Source of the DNA: CAG-1031 sp964391735
GTDB taxonomy: Bacteria > Bacteroidota > Bacteroidia > Bacteroidales > Muribaculaceae
Reading direction: 5' to 3'
NCBI GenBank assembly: GCA_964391735.1
Contig: CAYMNF010000072.1
Location: 1 to 8,950 of the forward strand
DNA length: 8,950 nt
Positions 1 through 5,771 of this stretch are shown here, piece after piece (the first letter of the stretch is position 1; each line of letters starts with the position of its first letter). Made by a program: the position numbers and the translations under genes. The notes beneath the pieces were generated by a model. That model did not search any database and was not told the origin of the DNA. It was given only the letters and a program-made list of their open reading frames with translations.

Positions 1-217
1 TGAAACGTTTGATTGAGTAGATGGTGCGTTTAGGGTTGGTGATTGCCTGACGTTTTGCAGGCTCGCCCACTTTACGCTCGCCACCGTCAACAAATGCTAC
101 AATTGAGGGGGTGGTGTTACGACCTTCGCTGTTAGGGATAACCACGGGGTCATTACCTTCAACAACTGATACACATGAGTTGGTGGTTCCAAGGTCAATA
201 CCTATTATCTTTCCCAT
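1..217 (-). CDS. dnaK: Chaperone protein DnaK (Hsp70), N-terminal fragment, cut by the window edge
   Basis: Reading the minus strand from the ATG at 217 gives 72 complete codons that run off the left edge without a stop. The protein begins MGKIIGIDLGTTNSCVSV, the phosphate-1 loop of the Hsp70/actin ATPase fold (residues 4-18), followed by the family-typical stretch VIPNSEGRNTTPSIVAF (about 26-42) and the GEPAKRQA segment. DnaK is the cytoplasmic ATP-dependent chaperone that binds exposed hydrophobic peptides and cycles with DnaJ and GrpE. Only the start of the nucleotide-binding domain is visible; the remaining roughly 560 residues usual for the family lie outside. The start is supported by perfect alignment with the known DnaK N-terminus. 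The bases before it are A/T-rich with no Shine-Dalgarno, as is common in Bacteroidota. nhaA lies upstream on the same strand, 150 bases away, so dnaK probably has its own promoter. Confidence 0.97.
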   Translation of the reverse strand, partial: MGKIIGIDLGTTNSCVSVVEGNDPVVIPNSEGRNTTPSIVAFVDGGERKVGEPAKRQAITNPKRTIYSIKRF

Positions 218-305
218 AATTTTGTTAAGTTTTTATTTGTTTATTTTTCTTGTTTCTTGAATTCGGTTAATTAGCTCTCATTGATACTAACTTGTACACT
301 ATTCT

Positions 306-321
306 AACAAATGTTGTGCCA
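306..321 (-). promoter_or_regulatory. Sigma-54-like -24/-12 match upstream of dnaK
   Basis: The minus strand reads TGGCAC-AACAT-TTGTT. This matches the sigma-54 consensus TGGCAC-N5-TTGCW at the -24 element and the spacing, with one mismatch in the -12 element (TTGT instead of TTGC). It lies about 90 bases upstream of the dnaK start. It could be chance in an A/T-rich spacer: no enhancer-binding site is recognisable and dnaK is not a classical sigma-54 gene. This is a candidate only. Confidence 0.25.
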
Positions 322-338
322 AAAAGTTTGTAGGGTAA

Positions 339-348
339 TGCAAAGTTG
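339..348 (-). promoter_or_regulatory. Possible housekeeping -7 element for dnaK
   Basis: The minus strand reads CAACTTTGCA, which matches the Bacteroidota -7 consensus TAnnTTTG except at the first base. No well-placed -33 TTG is evident upstream. A second one-mismatch candidate, AACATTTG, lies at 309-316 and overlaps the sigma-54-like match. dnaK needs a promoter in the 218-367 spacer, but which of these is used cannot be decided from the sequence. Confidence 0.3.
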
Positions 349-353
349 TCAAT

Positions 354-372
354 ATGTCAGTTTCATGTCAGT
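354..372. repeat. Short direct repeat ATGTCAGT x2, 11-base period
   Basis: ATGTCAGT occurs at 354-361 and 365-372, that is once per helical turn, across the 3' end of nhaA and just upstream of the candidate dnaK promoter. On the minus strand the two copies (ACTGACAT) are followed by a related TTGACA. Regularly phased repeats beside a promoter can be regulator sites, but two copies of 8 bases may be chance. Confidence 0.3.
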
Positions 373-1756
373 GTGACAGGGCGCCCGCTGAATCGTTTTG
401 GCCCTTCTTGGGCAGCCACATCCTCAGCAGCACATACCCGCCAACCCCGGCAATCACCGATGCCACCACAATGCCTAACTTGGCCTTGTTCAGCATTATG
501 AGGTTTGCAGAATCGCCATCGCCGAATGACAGGGTGGCAATAAACAGTGACACCGTGAACCCTATGCCGGCAAGCAGGGCTATGGCTGACATCATCTTCC
601 AGTCGGTTGACCGGGGCATGGGGGCAAGCCCGAGCTTGACAGTTGCCCATGAAAAACCGAGGATGCCGACGAACTTACCAATCACCAGAGCGCAGATTAT
701 CGCCAGTGACAAGCCCTCGAACACCGATGCGGGGTCCATACCCGCAAACATTATCCCCGCATTGGCAAAAGCAAACAGCGGCACAATAAAGAAGTTGACA
801 ATCGGGTGCAGTGAGTCTTCAAGCTCTTGCAGCGGCGAGATTACCTTATCCGATGCATGCTCTATCTCCTTCAGCCAGTTCATCTGCTCGTGGCTTAGAA
901 TCATTCTTTCCTCACACTCAATGTCACCTTTGCAGTCAAAGTGGCCGATGGCCTGGTGTATCTCCTCAATGTATTTGCGCGGTTGGAATACCGGTTTGGC
1001 CGGCACACAGAAAGCCACCAATACACCGGCAATGGTGGGGTGGATTCCCGAGTTGAGGAACAGGAACCACACGACACCGCCAAGACCCAGGTAGAAGATC
1101 TTGCTTTGTATGTGCAGTCGCGACCCCAAAAGCAACAGTACGAGGACGCCGGCGGCCCAGAACAGGAATACCGGCTCGATGTGCGATGAATAGAAAAGGG
1201 CAATGACAATGATGCCACCAATGTCATCAACAACCGCAAGGGTGGTGAGGAAGATCTTGAGTCCCACCGGCACGCGGCTGCCAAGCATTGCCAGCACGCC
1301 CAGGGTAAAGGCTATATCGGTTGCCATGGGTATGGCGGCACCGTCGGTATAGTCCGTGCCATGGGCAAGGGCAAAAAATATCAGCACCGGGATTATCATG
1401 CCGCCAATAGCGCCCATTATAGGGAGCAACGCCTGTTTGAAGGATGCAAGCTCTCCCACCAAAATCTCACGTTTTATCTCCAGGCCGATGGTGAAGAAGA
1501 AAACCGCCATAAGGGCATCGTTGATAAACTGCAGCAAGGTCATGGGGTGCCCCGCGTGGCTGAAGAGGTTGAAGCTGCCAATCTGCAGCCTTATCTCCTG
1601 GTCCCAAAAGCTGCTATACAGGGTGTTAATCCCGGGGATGTTGGCAGCCAGAAGTGCCAGCACGGTGACAAGGATAAGCACATTGCCGCCCGTGGCATGC
1701 CGCCTCAGGGCCTGGCGTGCCGCATAGAAAATTGAATTTTGGTTCTCCTGAATCAT
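368..1756 (-). CDS. nhaA: Na+/H+ antiporter NhaA
   Basis: This is a 462-residue inner-membrane antiporter that exports Na+ (or Li+) in exchange for H+, used for pH and sodium homeostasis. Hydrophobic segments run through the protein from about residue 25 to 445. The family's functional residues are visible: ATDIAFTLGV with Asp147 (E. coli D133), VVDDIGGI with Asp177/Asp178 (E. coli D163/D164, the ion-binding pair), and the late membrane segment VIGKFVGI with Lys361 (E. coli K300). LFAFANAG and GIGFTVSLFIA are also diagnostic. It is longer than E. coli NhaA (388 residues), partly because of a hydrophilic stretch at about 255-312 containing Cys275 and Cys281 between membrane segments. The ATG at 1756 gives a normal short N-terminus (MIQENQNS). 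It is transcribed away from mltG and towards dnaK. No clear -7 element was found for it in 1757-1843. Confidence 0.96.
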   Translation of the reverse strand: MIQENQNSIFYAARQALRRHATGGNVLILVTVLALLAANIPGINTLYSSFWDQEIRLQIGSFNLFSHAGHPMTLLQFINDALMAVFFFTIGLEIKREILVGELASFKQALLPIMGAIGGMIIPVLIFFALAHGTDYTDGAAIPMATDIAFTLGVLAMLGSRVPVGLKIFLTTLAVVDDIGGIIVIALFYSSHIEPVFLFWAAGVLVLLLLGSRLHIQSKIFYLGLGGVVWFLFLNSGIHPTIAGVLVAFCVPAKPVFQPRKYIEEIHQAIGHFDCKGDIECEERMILSHEQMNWLKEIEHASDKVISPLQELEDSLHPIVNFFIVPLFAFANAGIMFAGMDPASVFEGLSLAIICALVIGKFVGILGFSWATVKLGLAPMPRSTDWKMMSAIALLAGIGFTVSLFIATLSFGDGDSANLIMLNKAKLGIVVASVIAGVGGYVLLRMWLPKKGQNDSAGALSH

Positions 1757-1789
1757 AAATAAATAGTTGTGTTAACCTTAAAACATCTC

Positions 1790-1799
1790 CCGGGCCCGG
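1790..1799. repeat. 10-base GC palindrome in the nhaA/mltG divergent spacer
   Basis: CCGGGCCCGG is a perfect palindrome in the middle of the otherwise A/T-rich spacer between the divergent nhaA and mltG genes. It sits about 34 bases upstream of the nhaA start and 45 bases upstream of the mltG start. It could be a regulator site, or a chance run of G and C. Confidence 0.35.
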
Positions 1800-1829
1800 T
1801 TGGTTTTAACATTGGTTTTAAATAATGTT
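1800..1829 (+). promoter_or_regulatory. Possible operator: direct and inverted repeats upstream of the mltG -7 element
   Basis: TTGGTTTTAA occurs twice, at 1800-1809 and 1812-1821, a 12-base period. Overlapping the second copy is an inverted repeat AACATT (1808-1813) / AATGTT (1824-1829) with a 10-base spacer. The inverted repeat ends one base before the TATCTTTG -7 element, so a bound protein would contact or block RNA polymerase. No known regulator motif is recognised. The two TTG trinucleotides could also simply be alternative -33 elements. Confidence 0.35.
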
Positions 1830-1830
1830 G

Positions 1831-1838
1831 TATCTTTG
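1831..1838 (+). promoter_or_regulatory. Bacteroidota -7 promoter element for mltG
   Basis: TATCTTTG is a perfect match to the Bacteroidota primary sigma factor -7 consensus TAnnTTTG. Candidate upstream TTG elements lie at 1812-1814 and 1800-1802; neither spacing is ideal. The element ends only five bases before the GTG start of mltG, so the predicted transcript would begin at about the start codon. Confidence 0.7.
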
Positions 1839-1843
1839 CCAAT

Positions 1844-2926
1844 GTGAAAACGGACAAACGTACCACCCGCCGCAACACCGGCTCGCCCCGCAAAAAGCGG
1901 GCTCAAGAGGGATTCTTCAGGCGACACGCCATCGGGGTGATGATATTCTGCGTGGCTTTTGTTATCCTGGCCGGCGGTGCCGTGTATATGTGCATGGAAG
2001 GGTATAATGGCAAGGAGGATACCTATATTCATGTTGAGGAGGGTATGACCCCCGCTCAACTTCGCGACCGCCTGCAGAGCCAGTTGGGAGCCTCCATGGG
2101 ATACCGCGTGTATATGTTGTGGAGGTTGCAGGGTGGAAACATTGAGTCCTCAAAGGGCCTGTACCGCATTGAGCCGGGCCGCTCAGCCTTTATGGCGGCA
2201 CGTATCATCGCCAAAGGTCGGCGCACTCCGGTCAAGGTCACATTCAACAATGTACGCTCGGTGGGCGACCTCTCCCGCATCGTTGCGGCGCGTATGGAGT
2301 TCACCGCTCAGGAGTTCAGGGATGCGGCTGAAAAGGTGTTGAGCATCGAGGGTTATAAGCCCGAAGAGTTTCCCGCGGCATTTATCCCTGATACTTACGA
2401 GTTTTTTCCCCATACCGATGCCGAGAAGGTCGTGCGTCGGCTCCTGAAGGCGCGCAACAGTTTTTGGAATGATGAGCGCGTAGCAAAGGCTGAGAAATTA
2501 GGTCTGACCCCCATAGAGGTTACCACGCTTGCCTCAATTGTCGAGGAGGAGAGTGCCCGCCCCTCTGAGCATCCGCAGATAGCCCGTCTTTACCTTAACC
2601 GCCTGGCCAAACACATGCGCCTGCAGGCCGACCCCACGGTAAAGTTTGCCCTGGGCGACCCGACAATACGCCGCATATCCACCGATATGTTAAAGACCCC
2701 CTCGCCTTACAACACCTACACGGTGCAGGGACTGCCCCCGGGCCCCATCAGGATTCCCGACCCGCGCACCATTGATGCCGTGCTCAATGCCCCCGAGCAT
2801 CCCTATCTGTATATGTGCGCCAGGGCTGACTTCTCGGGGTATCATGATTTTGCCGTGGACTATAATGAGCACCGCAAAAACGCCGAAAAATATCGTGCCG
2901 AGCTTGACAAGCGCGACATCCACTGA
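1844..2926 (+). CDS. mltG: Endolytic murein transglycosylase MltG (YceG-like)
   Basis: This 360-residue enzyme cleaves nascent glycan strands and is thought to set strand termination during peptidoglycan synthesis. It has a basic cytoplasmic tail (1-28, rich in Arg/Lys), one membrane anchor (about 29-50) and a periplasmic YceG domain. Diagnostic motifs are PDTYEFFPH (182-190), TTLASIVEEES (227-237), which carries the conserved catalytic-region glutamates, RLYLNRL followed by MRLQADPTVKFAL (248-270), and SPYNTYTVQGLPPGPI (287-302). The length suits the family. The start is GTG at 1844: an overlapping ATG at 1842 reads straight into TGA, and the next in-frame Met (residue 33) would remove the basic tail and part of the membrane anchor. 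The -7 element lies almost on the start codon, suggesting a leaderless transcript. The AraC-type gene follows after 18 bases. The N-terminal start is less certain than the function. Confidence 0.94.
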   Translation: MKTDKRTTRRNTGSPRKKRAQEGFFRRHAIGVMIFCVAFVILAGGAVYMCMEGYNGKEDTYIHVEEGMTPAQLRDRLQSQLGASMGYRVYMLWRLQGGNIESSKGLYRIEPGRSAFMAARIIAKGRRTPVKVTFNNVRSVGDLSRIVAARMEFTAQEFRDAAEKVLSIEGYKPEEFPAAFIPDTYEFFPHTDAEKVVRRLLKARNSFWNDERVAKAEKLGLTPIEVTTLASIVEEESARPSEHPQIARLYLNRLAKHMRLQADPTVKFALGDPTIRRISTDMLKTPSPYNTYTVQGLPPGPIRIPDPRTIDAVLNAPEHPYLYMCARADFSGYHDFAVDYNEHRKNAEKYRAELDKRDIH

Positions 2927-2944
2927 CCTCCACCTCCGCATCTG

Positions 2945-3802
2945 ATGGAAAACACCATAATATCACCCGCAAAATCGTTGATGCACAACGGCGTGGCTGT
3001 CTTTCAGGACATCAAGCAGCTTGACGGGTTCCGCACCCCATACCGGCTGAAGATGAACCTGATGGTGGTGTGTGTGCGGGGTGCCATCTCGGCTACCATC
3101 GACCTGGATATGCGCCGCATGTCGGCAGGGCAGATTATGTTTCTGCGTCCCGGGCACATCATTGATGATGTCACCAGCGCCGAGGATTTCTCGGGATACT
3201 TTCTTTTGGTAGAGGAGGCGAAGTATGCCTCAACTCTCCCGCTGACAAACGGCTATATGGCAGCCTGCCTGGTATATTTCAGGGACCACTCCATCATCAC
3301 CGTTGACCCCGGGGATATGGAGAGCGTAAAAATGATTTACTCCCTGCTCAAGCAGAGGATGTACAGGGTGGGGCAGCCATACGGACAGCTTATTTTCAAC
3401 ACGCTGTGTGAGTTGCTTTTCTTTGAGACCCTGAGCCTGTACACCACCGAGATGGAGAAGCGACCCGAGAAGCGCACACGACGCGAGGAGTTGCTGTCGC
3501 GGTTTATCTCCCTGGTTGACAAGGATTTCAAGGTTAGCCGCTCGGTCAATTATTATGCCGAGAAGTTGTCACTGTCGGCCAAGCATCTCAGCACCGTCAT
3601 CAAGCAGACAACCGGGATGACGGCCGGCGAGTGGATTGAGAACAAGGTCATCAGGGAGGCAAAGTTTATGTTGCGCTCTTCGCCGCATACCATACAGCAG
3701 ATTGCCCGTGAGTTGAACTTTGCCAACCAGTCATTTTTCGGTAAATATTTCAAGAATCTGACAGGGATTTCCCCGGGTCAATACCGTTCACATCCTGATT
3801 AA
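2945..3802 (+). CDS. AraC-family transcriptional regulator
   Basis: This is a 285-residue cytoplasmic DNA-binding protein. The C-terminal 100 residues form the AraC two-helix-turn-helix domain: first helix-turn-helix at about 200-221 (NYYAEKLSLSAKHLSTVIKQ), second at about 249-270 (TIQQIARELNFANQSFFGKY), ending in the family signature FKNLTGISPGQYR (269-281). The N-terminal part (about 15-100) looks like a small cupin-type sensor, with RPGHIIDD (68-75) where such proteins often read 'PGxxH', but the ligand cannot be inferred. The ATG start at 2945 lies 18 bases after mltG, and no promoter motif is visible between them, so it is probably co-transcribed with mltG. The TPR gene follows after 8 bases and is the nearest candidate partner or target. 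AraC members of this short-cupin type are common in Bacteroidales. Confidence 0.92.
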   Translation: MENTIISPAKSLMHNGVAVFQDIKQLDGFRTPYRLKMNLMVVCVRGAISATIDLDMRRMSAGQIMFLRPGHIIDDVTSAEDFSGYFLLVEEAKYASTLPLTNGYMAACLVYFRDHSIITVDPGDMESVKMIYSLLKQRMYRVGQPYGQLIFNTLCELLFFETLSLYTTEMEKRPEKRTRREELLSRFISLVDKDFKVSRSVNYYAEKLSLSAKHLSTVIKQTTGMTAGEWIENKVIREAKFMLRSSPHTIQQIARELNFANQSFFGKYFKNLTGISPGQYRSHPD

Positions 3803-3810
3803 TTTTGCCT

Positions 3811-4635
3811 ATGAGGGTTAGAAGATTGCTATTGTGCATGATGGGAGTCCTGCTTTTCACGGGGCTGTATGCACAGATGTCTGACACTTACATGCAGATG
3901 GTAACTGACGCAGAAGTGTGCTGCAAGCGCGGGCAATGGCCACAAGCCGAGGAAACCCTGCGCAGCGCCATGCGTCTTGAACCGGACAATCCCCTTAACG
4001 TAATGTTGCTCACCAACATAGGGATGCTAAAGTTTTATCAGGGGGACAATGCCGGGGCCCTTGCAGTCCTTGACAGCGCCCACAACCTCTCACCCCGGTC
4101 AGCCGTGATTCTTGAGAACCGTGCAAATGTGCTCCTGGCCCAAAATCGACCCGAGGAGGCACTTGCTGACTATGACGTCATTTTGGGTGCCGACTCTCTG
4201 AATACCTATGTGCGATACATGCGCGGACTCCTGCGCCTGCAACGTAATGACACCATCGGCTCACGAGCCGACTTCCTGACCCTTGACCGCATAGCTCCCG
4301 ACTCGCTCGAGACCAATATAGCATGGGCATCTTATACCTCTATGACAGGTGACTGGCAAGAGTGTGAACGCCGCCTCAACCGTGTGATAGTGCATGACCC
4401 GTCCCCCGAGTTCCTCATTGAGCGCGCCCGTGCACGTATCAACACCGGTAACCTGCAGGGCGCGTCTGATGACCTGGGCCGCGCGCTTTTGCACCTGCCT
4501 GAGGAGGCCGAAATCTTCATGCTTCGTGCTGAGGTCAACTATCAGTGCTACCTCTTTGACGATGCCGCTGCCGATGCCCGCAAGGCCGTCAGCCTCGGTG
4601 CAGACCCCGCCCGCGCCGCCAAATACCTCCGCTAA
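3811..4635 (+). CDS. Secreted tetratricopeptide repeat protein
   Basis: This 274-residue protein has a signal peptide: basic MRVRR, a hydrophobic core at 6-19 and a likely cleavage site after LYA (residue 21). No lipobox is present, so it is probably periplasmic. The mature part is almost entirely helical repeats of about 34 residues, roughly seven TPR units (27-60, 63-94, 97-130, 131-164, 165-197, 198-230, 232-264). Examples are RGQWPQAEETLRSAMRLEPDN and NRPEEALADYDVIL. TPR arrays are protein-binding scaffolds; no catalytic motif is seen and the partner is unknown. I chose ATG 3811 over the TTG at 3805 because it leaves a conventional signal peptide. The gene begins 8 bases after the AraC-type regulator, suggesting one transcript with it and mltG. 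A periplasmic TPR protein beside a cell-wall lyase could scaffold envelope proteins, but that is inference from proximity only. Confidence 0.88.
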   Translation: MRVRRLLLCMMGVLLFTGLYAQMSDTYMQMVTDAEVCCKRGQWPQAEETLRSAMRLEPDNPLNVMLLTNIGMLKFYQGDNAGALAVLDSAHNLSPRSAVILENRANVLLAQNRPEEALADYDVILGADSLNTYVRYMRGLLRLQRNDTIGSRADFLTLDRIAPDSLETNIAWASYTSMTGDWQECERRLNRVIVHDPSPEFLIERARARINTGNLQGASDDLGRALLHLPEEAEIFMLRAEVNYQCYLFDDAAADARKAVSLGADPARAAKYLR

Positions 4636-4649
4636 CCCAAAAGCGCGAG

Positions 4650-4671
4650 GGGTTGTAATTAATTATTACCC
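4650..4671. repeat. Quasi-palindrome after the TPR gene
   Basis: GGGTTGTAATT (4650-4660) is followed directly by AATTATTACCC (4661-4671). The arms pair at 9 of 11 positions plus one G-T pair and one mismatch, with no spacer. It begins 14 bases after the TPR stop codon. It could be part of the end of the rightward transcript or a protein-binding site. It lacks a following T-run. Confidence 0.4.
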
Positions 4672-4690
4672 ACCCTGTTACCCTCTATGC

Positions 4691-4729
4691 GATAATACCC
4701 AAACATACTATCTACGTTCGGGTATTATC
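4691..4729. terminator. Perfect 10-bp inverted repeat between convergent genes, possible bidirectional terminator
   Basis: GATAATACCC (4691-4700) is the exact reverse complement of GGGTATTATC (4720-4729). Inside the 19-base loop, AAC and GTT can add three pairs beyond one mismatch. It lies between the convergent TPR gene (ends 4635) and DUF3667-type gene (ends 4807), the expected place for a terminator serving both strands. Neither side has a U-tract, so a canonical Rho-independent mechanism is not supported. It may instead be a 3'-end stabilising stem or a binding site. Confidence 0.5.
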
Positions 4730-4752
4730 TGCTGAGTGGTATATTGCTGAAT

Positions 4753-4780
4753 GTCAGTAGTTTATTGTTGCAATACTGAC
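4753..4780. repeat. 7-bp inverted repeat near the 3' end of the DUF3667-type gene
   Basis: GTCAGTA (4753-4759) and TACTGAC (4774-4780) are perfect reverse complements with a 14-base loop. It lies 27 bases beyond the stop of the leftward DUF3667-type gene, suited to that transcript's 3' end. No T-run follows in the leftward direction. It is the third inverted repeat in this 171-base spacer. Confidence 0.4.
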
Positions 4781-4806
4781 TGGTGCCTTTTGGGGATACG
4801 CCGGGA

Positions 4807-5583
4807 TTACTCGCCGTAAACAATTATGGTGGCCACCCCAAACATTATCAGCATATACAGTAATCCAACAACAATCAAGAAAAGTAGAAAGTACAGGATC
4901 CTTTTCCTTGGCGAGCCCATGGGGAAAGCTTGATACAGTGCAAAGGAGCAAATCAGGACTGTATATAGGATCTCCAACGCTGAATAAACCGCCTCAGAAA
5001 GCAGCGACAACGGGCTCAGCACAATGCTGAACAGCAAGAATGCCGACGTCATATATATCATCGCCGCAAAGTATTCGGCAACGTTGTACTTTTTGGCTCC
5101 CACACCTCCATACACAATCGGTATAGCCAACAGGGCAGGGATGTAAATGGTGAGATTGCGCACAATCATGCTGTTCATCAGAAAATCTGTGACGGCCATA
5201 ATCATTTTGTGTGCGAGGGGTGCCTGACCGTTCCCTGTCTCTACGATTTCTCCCGAGGCATCGGCCGGGAAAAGCCCGGAGACAACAGCGCTGAGAAAGC
5301 ACACCACAATAAGCATCGACACCGGTGGAACATATCGGACCCGCCGACACCCTATATAGTCTCGAATCACTACCCAGGGATGAATCAGCAATTGCCAGGC
5401 AGTGTACAGAAACCCCTGATTGATGCGTGTCAACCCAGCCAACATACCAATGAAGAAGGTCTTGTTATCAAGCCGCGCTGTGTTTGTCGGCTGTCCGCAG
5501 TCGGGACAAAACCTTGAGGTGCAAGCACTTCCGCAGTTCTTGCACTTCACCACCGTCGGTTTCTTATCAGTCATCACAGACAT
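4807..5583 (-). CDS. DUF3667-type zinc-ribbon membrane protein
   Basis: This 258-residue protein starts with a short zinc-ribbon, CKNC (14-17) and CPDC (26-29), followed by the pattern typical of DUF3667: RLDNKTFF..GFLYTAWQLLIHPWVVIRDYIGCRRVRYVPP (about 37-87). About five hydrophobic membrane segments follow (roughly 86-105, 140-159, 171-191, 200-220, 229-253). The family is common in Bacteroidota and its function is not known to me; by layout it is a membrane protein with a cytoplasmic metal-binding knuckle. ATG 5583 gives MSVMTDKK; the second Met (5574) is also possible and would leave a more usual leader after the -7 element at 5599-5606. It is transcribed alone, convergent with the TPR gene and divergent from hpt. 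The codons look less GC-rich than those of the neighbours. Family assignment is from pattern memory, not from a profile search. Confidence 0.82.
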   Translation of the reverse strand: MSVMTDKKPTVVKCKNCGSACTSRFCPDCGQPTNTARLDNKTFFIGMLAGLTRINQGFLYTAWQLLIHPWVVIRDYIGCRRVRYVPPVSMLIVVCFLSAVVSGLFPADASGEIVETGNGQAPLAHKMIMAVTDFLMNSMIVRNLTIYIPALLAIPIVYGGVGAKKYNVAEYFAAMIYMTSAFLLFSIVLSPLSLLSEAVYSALEILYTVLICSFALYQAFPMGSPRKRILYFLLFLIVVGLLYMLIMFGVATIIVYGE

Positions 5584-5598
5584 TACCTATCTCCCCGC

Positions 5599-5606
5599 CA
5601 AAGATA
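5599..5606 (-). promoter_or_regulatory. Bacteroidota -7 promoter element for the DUF3667-type gene
   Basis: The minus strand reads TATCTTTG, a perfect TAnnTTTG match, ending 15 bases before the ATG at 5583. The predicted leader to that ATG is only about ten bases. This supports translation from 5583 or from the second Met at 5574. A well-placed -33 TTG is not obvious. Confidence 0.65.
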
Positions 5607-5741
5607 CAAAATTTCCCAACATACCCATTCCCGCAAACCTCTGTACAATACTTCCCCTTACCCTTTTCGTAATTATCCCGGGGCCGGGACTTTGAAACAC
5701 TTTTTAACGTTTTGGGGGAGGGTTTTGCCCTTTATTTTTGC

Positions 5742-5749
5742 TACCTTTG
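5742..5749 (+). promoter_or_regulatory. Bacteroidota -7 promoter element for hpt
   Basis: TACCTTTG matches TAnnTTTG and lies 22 bases before the ATG at 5772, a normal short leader. It falls inside the upstream in-frame extension that begins with TTG at 5712, so that extension is not coding. Upstream TTTTG runs at 5710-5714 and 5723-5727 are possible but poorly spaced -33 elements. Confidence 0.65.
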
Positions 5750-5771
5750 TGCCAAATTTTTTTCGAGGCAC

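Noticed and set aside
271..290. TTAG...CTAA imperfect inverted repeat in the dnaK leader, considered as a CIRCE heat-shock operator
   Set aside because: CIRCE is TTAGCACTC-N9-GAGTGCTAA. Here only the outer four bases pair, and spacing and inner bases do not fit.
354..1094. Long 246-codon open frame on the plus strand opposite nhaA, beginning just outside the nhaA 3' end
   Set aside because: It is fully antisense to a clearly conserved gene, rich in Ser/Pro/Thr without any recognisable domain, and has no promoter element. Such frames arise from codon bias of the opposite strand.
3805..3810. TTG start for the TPR protein, adding two residues
   Set aside because: ATG 3811 gives a standard signal peptide beginning with a basic stretch; there is no reason to prefer a TTG six bases upstream.
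5209..5695. Overlapping plus-strand frames opposite the DUF3667-type gene (up to 102 codons)
   Set aside because: They oppose a gene with a clear zinc-ribbon and membrane topology, and they show no domain, promoter or coding character of their own.
5712..5771. TTG-initiated N-terminal extension of Hpt by 20 residues
   Set aside because: The extension contains the -7 promoter element TACCTTTG, and its residues do not resemble the Hpt N-terminus.
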